From assembly GCA_020796225.1 (NCBI GenBank), contig CM036753.1:1550001-1614000 (forward strand): a stretch of DNA of 64,000 bases, in the 5' to 3' direction. Positions 34,931-45,734 of the stretch are shown piece by piece; the stretch's first letter is position 1, and every line of letters starts with the position of its first letter. This DNA is from Arion vulgaris (taxonomy: Eukaryota > Mollusca > Gastropoda > Stylommatophora > Arionidae). Position numbers and translations under genes: made by a program. Below the pieces are notes generated by a model. The model did no database searches. It had not been told where the DNA came from and worked only from the letters and a program-made list of their open reading frames with translations.

Positions 34931-35350
34931 AAGAAAAATTGGACAATTTGTAAAAAGTATATAACCATGGGTAAGATTATTGGAGCAGTAAATCTCCCTG
35001 CCTGAGGAACGTTTTAATTTCGACAGTTTCTGACAGTTTACCTCTACTTTGTACAAATTTATATTTTCTTTTAACATTTTTACTAATTTTTGTTATCACT
35101 ATGTTTTCTATACCCTCTCATAACTTGTCAGAGTTCATAATATGTCAAAGTGTTTGGTATTTGCTTGATTGCTCTTTGGCAATTCTGAGTTTGAGTCGAA
35201 ATCCCATCAATTCCTTTTTGAGCATTTGACCTACGTAAGTCTATCTGTCTGTCTGTCTGTCATCGACCTATCTACCTACCTACCTATCCATCTATCCGTC
35301 CACCCGTAAATTAATCCGTCCGTCTGTCTGTCTGTATATTCTCTAATCCT
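34931..35350. other. Intergenic with CTGT/CTAC microsatellite
   Basis: Tetranucleotide-rich region (GTCT, CTAC, CCGT) around 35236-35340; otherwise nothing recognised. Confidence 0.6.
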
Positions 35351-35550
35351 GTTTTGCTTTTCGGCGTTAGGTCGAAAAAAGAGACACATGAAGCGAGCCT
35401 CCATGTGCGCTTTGTACAAGGGGGAATTTAGTGCCTCGGATATTCCGTCGATAAATCGTTTACGTGGTCGTCCTCTGGGTCTGTTACCGTTGTGTCTGAG
35501 TATTAGTGCTTTTTGTGGGAGACTGTCTTGTGGTAACATACTTAGGTCGA
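35351..35550 (-). pseudogene. LINE C-terminal tail fragment
   Basis: Minus-strand LPQKALILRHNGNRPRGRPR followed by KRFIDGISEALNS. The 'GxRPRGRPRKRFxDGI' pattern is the common end of invertebrate LINE polyproteins. Confidence 0.6.
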
Positions 35551-35642
35551 ATAAACAAAATACAAATGAAAAATTCGGTTTGCAGAGCGGAAGAGGTTGT
35601 ATAGCGAGAATGTACCCCACGGCGTCATATTTGCATTGAGAT

Positions 35643-38407
35643 ACCGCTCTTTTAGTAATTTGCACTACTTTTTCAGCGCAGTCCGTGACGGTAAATAAAT
35701 TTAACACAAGTCAGCCATTGTGTTTTTTCGATCGAATCGATGAAACAGCGTGTAAACAATTGCTACATATGAAATATGTGTCATTCATATAGTAAAACCG
35801 ATTGTTCTACGTGTAACTGTAACATATTCTACAGATCTGGAAAATTCTATGATTATATGTTAAGTAGAAGTTATTTTGAACGAAATTTTTTTCGATGGTC
35901 ACTACCATTATTTTGGAACCTTGAAAATTTCGCTTGGGTACTACCCATAAACATCGTATTTACGTGAAACTGCATTATTAACTTCTCTTTACTCATAAAT
36001 TTTCATTACTAGAAACATTTTCTCTCTTCTAAGGGCAACTTTACGTTTGCACGGCGTCAATAACCTACCAGACTTACCATTTATCTGTGCTACGAAGCCG
36101 GTTTGCTTTTGACGTCCATAACAACCGCTGCAGTTTGCGATCTTCTCGTGAATTCTTTTCGTCATTTTACTTGTGTCAACGATATCCAGCAATGCTAAAT
36201 ACAAATTTTAAATTTTCTTTTTATATTTCAAACATTATTTATGCCTTTCAGTTGACTTTTGTATCGAGTATCAACGGTAATATTAAATATCCCACACTAG
36301 ATCTAGCTGTCCAAAGTGAACCATTCGTCAGCGATAGACGGCAATAATGATTGGCCCCATCTTTATCGTACACTATTCAGATTTACTTGAGAAGTCTCAT
36401 ATTATTGTATTGTGATTTCAGAATTAAAATAACTAGTGAATCATTTCAGTATTCTGTTAATTGTCTTTCTTAATTATAGGCATTTCATGTTTAAAAGTTG
36501 TGCCATTTAAATTGCACTCATTGCTTAGCTGCAAATGAAGCTTTGTGACAAAATATAGTCTAGTAGCAATTTCAAATGTAACTATTGCAAGATCATCTAC
36601 ATTTTCTTTTTATGTAAACTTCTTCTGTGACTTTCAATTTGTTAGTGGTTGAACTAAATGTGATAATTAGTGATGAAATACTGCATCATGTCTTCTATAT
36701 GAACATACATTGAACAAGCACATTTTATGTCATTGAAAGTTTTGTGTAGGACCTGAGCTTTGAGTAAATTGATTAATCAAAGGTACAGTAAACACAATGA
36801 TACAGCAAATCAGATCTTTGTATAAATCCTAATTTCTATATAGTTGAAGTACAGGTAAATGATTTACCAGTGTGTTTTCATTATTATCAAAAACTTTCTT
36901 GATTGTTTAAAAAAATGTATTGACTACTAGATCAACAATTTCATTGAATAATATCCTTTCTAATTTCCCCATGCATTGACCTTAGTCTTGCAATGATGGT
37001 CAAGCTTTAACACTTTCTGAGTAAATTATTCACACAACCTCTATCTCCAGTTTTTTTAAATAAAGTAATAAATATATTTAATGTTATTGCAAGGTTGAAG
37101 TCAGTTGCATGGGGAGATCATAATGAATATTATTTATTGAAACTGTTGATCTAGTGCTCATTATATGTTCCACACAACCAAAACAATTTAGAAAATAATA
37201 AAAGCATATTGGTAAATTATTCACTCTAGCATCAGATGTTAATTTTTGTATTCATATATTTCTTGATTTATCTGCAATATGTTGTGCTGTTCTGAGTGAC
37301 TCTTTGAATAGTGTGAGTTTTATATATTTACTTATGTATGCACATCTCACATGCAAACATGCTGGATACTTATTTGGTAAATCATTTATATATGTTGAGT
37401 AAATATAAATGATCACATTTAGTTCAACCACTAACAAATTGAAAGTCACAGAAGAAGTTTACATAAAAAGAAAATGTAGATGATCTTGCAATAGTTACAT
37501 TTGAAATTGCTACTAGACTATATTTTGTCACAAAGCTTCATTGCAGCTACGCAATGAGTGCAATTTAAATGGCAAACTTTTAAACATGAAATGCCTATAA
37601 TTAAGAAAGACAATTAAAAGGATACTGAAATGATTCACTAGTTATTTTAATTCTGAAATCACAATACAATAATATGAGACTTCAAGTAAATCTGAATAGT
37701 GTACGATAAAGATCGGGCCAATCATTATTGCCGTCTATCGCTGACGAATGGTTCACTTTGGACAGCTAGATCTAGTGTGGATATTTAATATTACCGTTGA
37801 TACTCGATACAAAAGTCAACTGAAAGGCATAAATAATGTTTGAAATATAAAAGAAAATTAAAAATTTGTATTTAGCATTGCTGATATCGTTGACACAAGC
37901 AAAATGACGAAAAGAATTCACGAGAAGATCGCAAACTGCAGCGGTGTTATGGACGTCAAAAGCAAACCGGCTTCGTAGCACAGATAAATGGTAAGTCTGG
38001 TAGGTTATTGACGCCGTGCAAACGTAAAGTTGCCCTTAGAAGAGAGAAAATGTTTCTAGTAATGAAAATTTATGAGTAAAGAGAAGTTAATAATGCAGTT
38101 TCACCTAAATACGATGTTTATGGTAGTCAAGCGAAATTTTCAAGGTTCCAAAATAATGGTAGTGACCATCGAAAAAATTTTTGTTCAAAATAGCTTCTAC
38201 TTAACATATAATCATAGAATGTTCCAGATCTGTAGAATATGTTACAGTTACACGTAGAACAATCGGTTTTACTATATGAATGAAACATATTTCATATGAA
38301 GCAATTGTTTACACGCTGTTTCATCGATTCGATCGAAAACACAATGGCTGACTTGTGTTCGTCGCGGACTGCGCTGAAAAAGTAGTGCAAATTACTAAAA
38401 GAGCGGT
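35643..38407. repeat. 2.77-kb inverted repeat (palindrome) of unknown origin
   Basis: Outer arms 35643-36664 and 37412-38407 are nearly exact complements (for example ACCGCTCTTTTAGTAATTTG at the left end and its complement at the right end). They differ by small indels such as a 13-base insertion near 35690. The centre (36665-37411) holds a more diverged inner inverted pair around 36927 and 37143 (ACTAGATCAACA and its complement). No transposase or other protein was recognised. It could be a foldback-type transposon or an old inverted duplication. Confidence 0.85.
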
Positions 38408-39186
38408 GTTGGTTCGCCGTGACCCGTGTTTAACTGAGAAGAGTAAATATGACGTCAAAGTATCTGCTATCTGTTGTAATGATTCTAAATAGAGGATGGA
38501 CGGGCCGAGTTGTGTTGCAGAATTCAAAGCATTGATAGATAAATACGCGCCCGAGAACGAGAGAACTGTCTACATATTTAACTGATACGGCACAGTCGTA
38601 GTGCCTAGATGTTCACGTTGATAACAAAGGCCACAACAAGTAACGGATTGAGATCAGTGCCACATTCACCACAACCACCAGCAGATTACGGGGGGATGGA
38701 GGTTGGGGGACACAAAGGTGCTGTGCCCACGGTGTGGTTTCGGGACAAAGATCCTGGGATTGCTAGAGACTTGATCACCAATGTTTGTTTTTGATGACCC
38801 TAGTGTGGTTTCCGGGTTAGTGAAGAATAGTACTACTGTCTCCCCATGCGTATCGTAAAAAATGGGCAAAGAGAGCCCACACCATAAAAAAGCAAAATGC
38901 CATAGAAACAGAAGAACAAACTCAACTGCTCATGTAGATCGGGATTGCATGTTTTGTGATAGGATTTATATTGAAATGTTGATTTGTTGGGTCTATGTTG
39001 GTATGATGTGTTGGGTGATTCTGTATAACTTTAAAACGTATAAAATGCTCCATCCACCTGTCACTCTTCATTATTGATGTCCCTTCCTATTGTCTCATTC
39101 ACTGATGTTTGCGATTTATATAAAACATATAAGTGCTGTTGTATCATGTCTTCAAAATAGGGGAAGACTGCAGTAAAACTTGGTAA
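38408..39186. other. No recognised feature
   Basis: Intergenic sequence between two large inverted repeats; short open frames only. Confidence 0.5.
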
Positions 39187-40510
39187 ATAGTGAAACACGT
39201 ACAAACAAAGTACTATAGTTTTACAAAAACAGAAACAGTGACGATAAACAGCAACGTTTCGACCAACAAGGCCTTTATAAAGCAAACGAACAAACAGGAG
39301 TGACAAATTAAAATGAAACACAAATGGACGACCAAATACAAACGTATCTAAGGAAAAGCTGGAATAAAAACGAATAACGAAATAAATGTAACACAAAAAA
39401 CACACATAAAAATAGAAATAGAACGGAAAAGAAACAATGAAACATCTAGTAAATATATAACTTGAATACATGCAACATATACCCATATAGAGTACAAAGC
39501 ATAGGAAGAGAAGTACTAAGAAGCATAAGAATGTAATACGTTGAGCCGCGTGGTCGCAAGGTACCATACAAAGAAATCAACCGATTCTCCAGAGCAAATC
39601 GACTACGATCATCAGAGGAACATGATCGGATGGCTGACCTGGACATCGCAAGCTCCTGAATGGCCAGTATCATTGAAATGGGTAGCTACAGGGTCACAGA
39701 GCATTGGCGTATATCGCGCAAGTGTTGGGCGAATCGGTCACTGAGTCTCCTGCCGGTTTCCCAATATAGGCCTTGTTGCACCGCTTGCAGATAATGGCAT
39801 AGATAATACGGACTCGCAGGGAAACTGTCTTCAACAACGAACGTGGCTTTGAAAAGACACCGTGCGGTCTGTATGACATAAGCACAAGTGTTGCAGCGCC
39901 GACGGCCACACTGGATGGTGCCAAATGACTCTGGATATTAGGCTTGAGGCGACTGTGAACCAACATATCCTTAAGGCTTCTGTCCCGTCTGTACGCCACC
40001 AAAGGATAGTGTTGAAGACTGAACGTGTCTCAGGATCAGACTGAAGAATAGAGAGATGATGGAATAAGACTTTTTTCACAAGGGAACTATGAGGGTGGAA
40101 AGTTAAGACAAGTTTCACCCTGTCAGAATTGGAAGTTCTATGCTGGTTAGAGAGAGCCTCCGGCGAGAAATTTGCTGAACGCGCCGCATAGCAGAAGCAA
40201 GCACCTTATCCGGTATAAGCGCTTACGAAAGAAATCCAGCATCTCGTGAGCTCTATCGAGAAAATCGTCGTCCTCGCTACAGAGGCGACGAAGGCGCAAG
40301 AGTTGAGAGAATGGTAAAGAATCACGACAAGCCTGGGAATGGGAAGAGGTATAAAGAAGAAAACTATGTGCATCAGTAGGCTTGTAGTAAACTGATGTAG
40401 TGATGGTGGATAGGCTGATAGTGATAGTGATGTCAAGAAAGTTGACACAAGAGGTAGAGATGTGTGATGTAAACCGAATAGCCGGATTGAAGACATTAAT
40501 GAATTAATGA
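39187..40510 (-). pseudogene. Penelope-like retroelement, left copy (RT end plus GIY-YIG)
   Basis: Minus-strand copy of a Penelope-like element: end of the reverse transcriptase (TTSVYYKPTDAHSFLLYTS, then EMLDFF), a linker with KLVLTFHPHSSLVKKVLFHH, the Cys motif CGRRRCNTCAYV, and a GIY-YIG endonuclease domain with IIYAIICKRCNKAYIG. These elements use reverse transcriptase plus the GIY-YIG nuclease to copy themselves. The copy is 5'-truncated at about 40510 and broken: a one-base change right after AYIG moves the rest of the nuclease (ETGRRLSDRF) out of frame. It forms the left arm of a head-to-head palindrome. Confidence 0.83.
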
Positions 40511-40518
40511 AAGTTGAC

Positions 40519-41812
40519 ATACCTCTTGTGTCAACTTTCTGACATCACTATCACTATCAGCCTATCCACCATCACTACATCAGTTTACTACAAGCCTACT
40601 GATGCACATAGTTTTCTTCTATATACCTCTTCCCATTCCCAGGCTTGTCGTGATTCTTTACCATTCTCTCAACTTGCCTTCGTCGCCTCTGTAGCGAGGA
40701 CGACGATTTTCTCGATAGAGCTCACGAGATGCTGGATTTCTTTCGTAATCGCTTATACCCGGATAAGGTGCTTGCTTCTGCTATGCGGCGCGTTCAACAA
40801 ATTTCTCGCCAGGAGGCTCTCTCTAACCAGCATAGAACTTCCAATTCTGACAGGGTGAAACTTGTCTTAACTTTCCACCCTCATAGTTCCCTTGTGAAGA
40901 AAGTCTTATTCCATCATCTCTCCATTCTTCAGTCTGATCTTGAGACACGTTCAATCTTCCAACACTATCCTTTGGTGGCGTACAGACGGGACAGAAGCCT
41001 TAAGGATATGTTGGTTCACAGTCGCCTCAAGCCTAATATCCAGAGTCATTTTGGCACCATCCAGTGTGGCCGTCGGCGCTGCAACACTTGTGCTTATGTC
41101 ATACAGACCCGCACGGTGTCTTTCCAAAAGCCACGTTCGTTGTTGAAGACAGTTTCACATGCGAGTCCCGTAATATTATCTATGCCATTATCTGCAAGCG
41201 GTGCAACAAGGCCTATATTGGGAAACCGGCAGGAGACTCAGTGACCGATTCGCCCAACACTTGCGCGATATACGCCAATGCTCTGTGACCCTGTAGCTAC
41301 CCATTTCAATGATACTGGCCATTCAGGAGCTTGCGATGTCCAGGTCACAGCCATCCGATCATGTTCCTCTGATGATCGTAGTCGATTTGCTCTGGAGAAT
41401 CGGTTGATTTCTTTGTATGGTACCTTGCGACCACGCGGGCTCAACGTATTACATTCTTATGCTTCTTAGTACTTTCTCTTCCTATGCTTTGTACTCTATA
41501 TGGGTATATGTTGCATGTATTCAAGTTATATATTTACTAGATTTTTCATTGTTTCTTTTCCGTTCTATTTCTAGTTTTTATGTGTGTTTTTGTGTTACAT
41601 TTATTTCGTTATTCGTTTTTATTCCAGCTTTTCCTTAGATACGTTTGTATTTGGTCGTCCATTTGTGTTTCATTTTAATTTGTCACTCCTGTTTGTTCGT
41701 TTGCTTGATAAAGGCCTTGTTGGTCGAAACGTTGCTGTTTATCGTCACTGTTTCTGTTTTTGTAAAACTATAGTACTTTGTTTGTACGTGTTTCACTATC
41801 ATGTCTTCAAGT
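40519..41812 (+). pseudogene. Penelope-like retroelement, right copy (RT end plus GIY-YIG)
   Basis: Mirror copy of 39187-40510. The piece at 40729-41244 is open for 171 codons (MLDFFRNRLYPDKVLASAMR ... CGRRRCNTCAYV). The GIY-YIG start IIYAIICKRCNKAYIG is in another frame (41064-41288), and its continuation is shifted again, exactly as in the left copy. An extra frame break after 'SQL' near 40672 is seen here. The 3' region carries TTGGTCGAAACGTTGC, a motif common to copies of this family elsewhere in the window. Confidence 0.85.
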
Positions 41813-42060
41813 TTCCTAGTTTTCCCTGTCATTTCTGCAACCCCAGCTACTTTATCAATATGGTTCCCATTATTCTGTCGCATGCTCTGACTTCCTTAGC
41901 AAGTTTCCCTTAGTATGACTCCCCTAGTCAGTAAATAATGCATAGTCTCTCCTTTTACCCTCACATTTAACAGGCGATTTAAAATCCGATGCTGCTTTCT
42001 CCATGCACACGTTATATTAGCTAGTTGTCTTAGTCTGGAGTTCGAAGTTTACAGATCAGT
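41813..42060. other. No recognised feature
   Basis: Short intergenic gap between the Penelope-like pair and a minisatellite. Confidence 0.5.
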
Positions 42061-42064
42061 GTTC

Positions 42065-42345
42065 ACACCATGCTTCTAGCTGAGTCTAGAGTCATTAGTT
42101 CACAGAACATGCTTCTATTTGAGTCTAGAGTCATTAGTTCACAGAACATACTTCTAGTTGAGACTAGAGTCATTAGTTCACAGAACATGCTTCTAGTTGA
42201 GTCTAGAGTTACCAGTTCACAGAACATACTTCTAGTTGAGTCTAGAGTCATCAGTTCACAGAACATACTTCTAGTTGAGTTTGGAGTCATCAGTTCACAG
42301 AACATACTTCTAGTTGAGTCTGGAGTCACCAGTTCTCAGATTAGT
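42065..42345. repeat. 39-bp minisatellite, 7 copies
   Basis: Units containing CTTCTAGTTGAGTCTAGAGT and CATCAGTTCACAGAACATA. 39 is a multiple of 3, so 13-residue repeats appear on both strands; there is no other sign of coding. Confidence 0.95.
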
Positions 42346-42477
42346 GTTCAGAATGTTTATAGCAGAACCTGCCCCTGACTGTTAACTTCTATGTTTGATG
42401 TATTCAAGTCCAACTACTTCAAGTTTAATCAAATCTATATGAAGTATTGACCTGACTGCTAACTTCTATGTAAAAAT

Positions 42478-42780
42478 AATGTAATCGATCAAATAAACTG
42501 GCAGGACAAAATTCCAGATAGCGAAGTCCTCACAAGAGCAAAGATCCCAAGCGCAACACCCTGTTGCAGAAGGCCCAAGTGAGACGGGCCGGTCACGTTG
42601 CTTAAATGCCTGATAAACGCATCCCAAAACAGTTGACCAGTTGATATATGGCAAACTTGAAGGGGGCAGACATTCTGCTGATGGACATAAAAAACACTTT
42701 AAAGACACTCTTAAAGTGTCTCTGAAATGCTTTGATATAGGCACGCTACATGAAACAAATGTGGCACTGTAACAACACAA
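42478..42780 (+). pseudogene. LINE C-terminal fragment (family with WQDKIPD tail)
   Basis: Plus-strand reading INWQDKIPDSEVLTRAKIPS, then in other frames KAQVRRAGHVA and MPDKRIPKQL and later a KDTLKVSLKCF-like end. This order (WxDKIPDTEVL, GHVxRMPxxRIPKQL, FKDTLK) is the tail of an invertebrate LINE family; a second member is at 58715-58990. Confidence 0.68.
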
Positions 42781-42924
42781 GCAGGCGGAAGATTGACAAT
42801 GTCAACAACGGCTTTGAAGGCGGGAGCTGGAACAGCCTGGTATCGGGCTCAGGGAACACCAGAGATCATTATGGTTAAGTGGCCAGAACCAATCAGAAAG
42901 CAATGGCAAACTACTGATTGTATG

Positions 42925-43475
42925 TTGCCAAGAACTTGATGCAGAACATGAAATTAACTAAAAAAAGATTGGCAATAGCAATCAAGAAGTTAAACACAAT
43001 GAAGAACATGTGGCAAAGCACCAGCAAAATGCTAAAATTAAAAATATTGAGAGCATGCATTTTCCCAGTGGTTACTTATGGTTGCAAATCATGGACTATT
43101 ACACAAAAATTAAGAATGAAAATCCAGTCCTTCGAAACTAAATGCTACAGAAAGATCCTACGAATACCATGGACAGAAAAAGAAAGAACACACATGTCCT
43201 GAAAGAACTAAATGTTAAAGAGAATTGGCTGATAAACAACATACTATACAGAAAAATTACATACTTTGGTCACATCAAGCGTCACGATGGCCTGGAAAGA
43301 ACAATACTAGAGGGCAGGGTCCCAGGACGCAGAGGAGACCAAGAAGAAGATGGCTACAAGATATTAAAGAACATGAACATGACCATCGACGAAGTGGGTG
43401 AACTGGCAAGAGACAGAGTGAATTTCAGATGTGCTGCAAAGAGAGCAACATCCTATAAAGGATACGCACCTTGAT
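42925..43475 (+). pseudogene. LINE C-terminal fragment (RTE-like)
   Basis: Two overlapping frames: KIKILRACIFPVV-type sequence with TYGCKSWTI (42918-43202), then KELNVKENWLINNILYRKI, FGHIKRHDGLERTILEGRVP and MTIDEVGELARDRVNFRCAA (43142-43474), ending with YKGYAP and TGATGATGA. One frameshift near 43180. It is the region after reverse transcriptase, and the same family as 50560-50940. Confidence 0.8.
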
Positions 43476-43779
43476 GATGAACAACACAAGAGGAACCCAC
43501 ATAGTTGAGAACCATAGTGCCGTTGAGGCACAGAGAAAATGAGCTGCACGAAAAGACAGAACACACAATACTCACATATCTTACTTTGATCATGTATGCC
43601 CGACCTGTGGTAGGGGATTGTGTTCTAGGATTGGACTCTACAGTCGCTTCTGCACACACATCAGAGATGCAGCAGCACACGTCTGAGACTGTTGTCATCA
43701 TTACTTACGATGGACGGCTATTATTATTAGATGACAATTCTTTCTTTCATCTTTCTCTGCTTTTTTGCAGTTAGGCATC
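43476..43779. other. No recognised feature
   Basis: Intergenic gap between two LINE tails; nothing specific seen. Confidence 0.5.
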
Positions 43780-44115
43780 GAAGGTTTAACTGATGATCGG
43801 TTTCCAATATAGTGCATGCTTGGTCGCTTGATGTGCTGTGATATTGTAAAGTTTTAAGATGTGTGTGACTCCATCAATCCATCTTTTTCGTGGTCTGGCC
43901 CTTCTTCTTGATGATTTCATTTTCAGATTGTAAGCTCTTGCAACTGGTGTAGTTGGGTTCATACTTATCAAGTGGCCAAACCATTTGAGTCTGTATTTCA
44001 ATAAATCTAACAACAGGTGTTGTTCCAACTGTTCTTCTAATTTCCTTATTTCTTATATGGTCTCTTCTTGTTTTATTTACCGCTTTCCTCAAGCATCTTA
44101 TTTCATATGTGGTAA
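43780..44115 (-). pseudogene. LINE C-terminal fragment
   Basis: Minus-strand pieces AVNKTRRDHIRNKEIRRTVG, QHLLLDLLKYRLKWFGHLI and RARPRKRWIDGVTHILKLYN. Clear relative of 26000-26440. Confidence 0.72.
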
Positions 44116-44550
44116 TTTTCCTTTCCTATTCTATTGTCAGTACCCAGCAAGTTTTGCACTGGTAGCACAGTGTTGGTATGAAGATTGCATTTATAATCTG
44201 TATTTTAGTCTCTACTGGAATTGCTGGTTGTTTCAAGATTGGGGTCAGTTGGTAAGTAACTACATACCAATAATTAAAAACATGAAACAATTTGAAACAG
44301 CAATGAATATTTATTTTAGCACATCAAATAAACAATGTACACAAAGATTAATACATGCTCATAAAATATACAATCATAACATAAAGTAATAACAAAATGG
44401 TATTAAAGGAAATAATATTTTTAGGTTTTTTCCATTAAGACAAAAAAATGATTAACAGGATTAAAAGTAATCATACAATTTTTGGAAAAACACTTCACCA
44501 TGAACCAATAATGTAGTGAAACAGCTTGAAATCTTGACTTATTCTTGAAA
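44116..44550. other. No recognised feature
   Basis: AT-rich intergenic sequence. Confidence 0.5.
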
Positions 44551-44554
44551 GTTA

Positions 44555-44835
44555 TCATCAGTTCTGCATGAGGTGTCCGATGCATGTCACAGTTATATTC
44601 AGTTCTGCATGAGGTGTCTGATGCATGTCACAGTTATATTCAGTTCTGCATGAGGTGTCTGATGCATGTCCATTATTTCAGTTCTGCATGAGTGTCTGAT
44701 GCATGTCACAGTTATATTCAGTTCTGCATGAGGTGTCTGGCGTCTGTCAGTTACATTCAGTTCTGTATGAGGTGTCTGGCGTCTGTCAGTTACATTCAGT
44801 TCTGTATGAGGTGCCCGGCACCTGTCGCAGTCATA
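44555..44835. repeat. 41-bp minisatellite, about 7 copies
   Basis: Units containing CAGTTCTGCATGAGGTGTCT and GATGCATGTCACAGTTATATT, with progressive changes (GCATG to GTATG, GATGC to GGCGT) toward the right end. Confidence 0.9.
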
Positions 44836-45119
44836 CTCAGTACATCTATAATATCTTGAACATATTTATCCTTGGCCATCCTCTCCCTTGTTTGTCCGGC
44901 ATCATGCCCTTCAGAATAATTTTCTTCAGACAATAGTATCATTTTTATATATCCAACACATTAATTTATCTGGTTTTTCTCTCCTTTATCAACCACTTCT
45001 CTTCAATTTTAAGCTGTTGCAAAATGGACACACTTGTTCTTTTTTCTGTCCATGGTATTCTAAGTACTTTTCTATAAAAAGGAAAGGAAGGAACCCTTTC
45101 AAACCTTGTGATATATAGG

Positions 45120-45320
45120 TCAATACAGTGTTAGGCCTGTATTTTTCATTGACCGTCGGCACACGATGGGTGATGTGGTCAGCATCACGCCGCCGCCTTT
45201 ACTTTCCCAGAGCATGTCTGGTACCCAGTTGAGGCTGGGTCGACCTGAGAGCCGTCAGGGTCGGGAAAAATTCCACGCACATTGTGGGAGCTGAACCCAG
45301 ACCACCAGCCTTGCGATATC
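45120..45320 (-). mobile_element. tRNA-like SINE with conserved core
   Basis: On the minus strand a box B-like GGGTTCAGCTCCCACAATG is followed by a GC-rich core (CCCGACCCTGACGGCTCTCA, GGTCGACCCAGCC, AAAGGCGGCGGCGTGATGCT). The GC content stands out against the AT-rich surroundings. Class inferred from the promoter-like head; the family is not named. Confidence 0.6.
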
Positions 45321-45734
45321 TTTTCTATAGCAATGCATTAATCGATTTTCCCCCAGTTTTATCAAAACTTCATGCCTCACAGACATACGTAGCTAGGAGG
45401 AAAATACATGCTCTTACAAAGCTGTGTACATTAATAAAATTAATTCATTTCTAAAGTGGGAAGGAAGATTGAATTAATCAAATAGAAAGATATTATTCAA
45501 CAACTATTACATGACTGAGCTCATCAAATATGGTTGGTACAACATTCTCTCCCTTTGATACTTTGTCCTAGTGACCCAGTTATTGTCAAAACAAAACTGA
45601 CACAGATAAAAGGAGGGATAAGAAAAGTAGTCACAAGTTTATAGAAATAAAATATACAAGTCTTATTCTTTGTTCTGGGTCAAGTAAACACAGCGAGGAG
45701 CATGGTTGCATATGTTAACCTGCATATTTAAAGA
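45321..45734. other. No recognised feature
   Basis: AT-rich intergenic sequence leading into the 30-bp array. Confidence 0.5.

Noticed and set aside
41700..41742. Active hammerhead ribozyme
   Set aside because: The essential CUGAUGA core is altered in every copy seen, so only a hammerhead-like motif is claimed.
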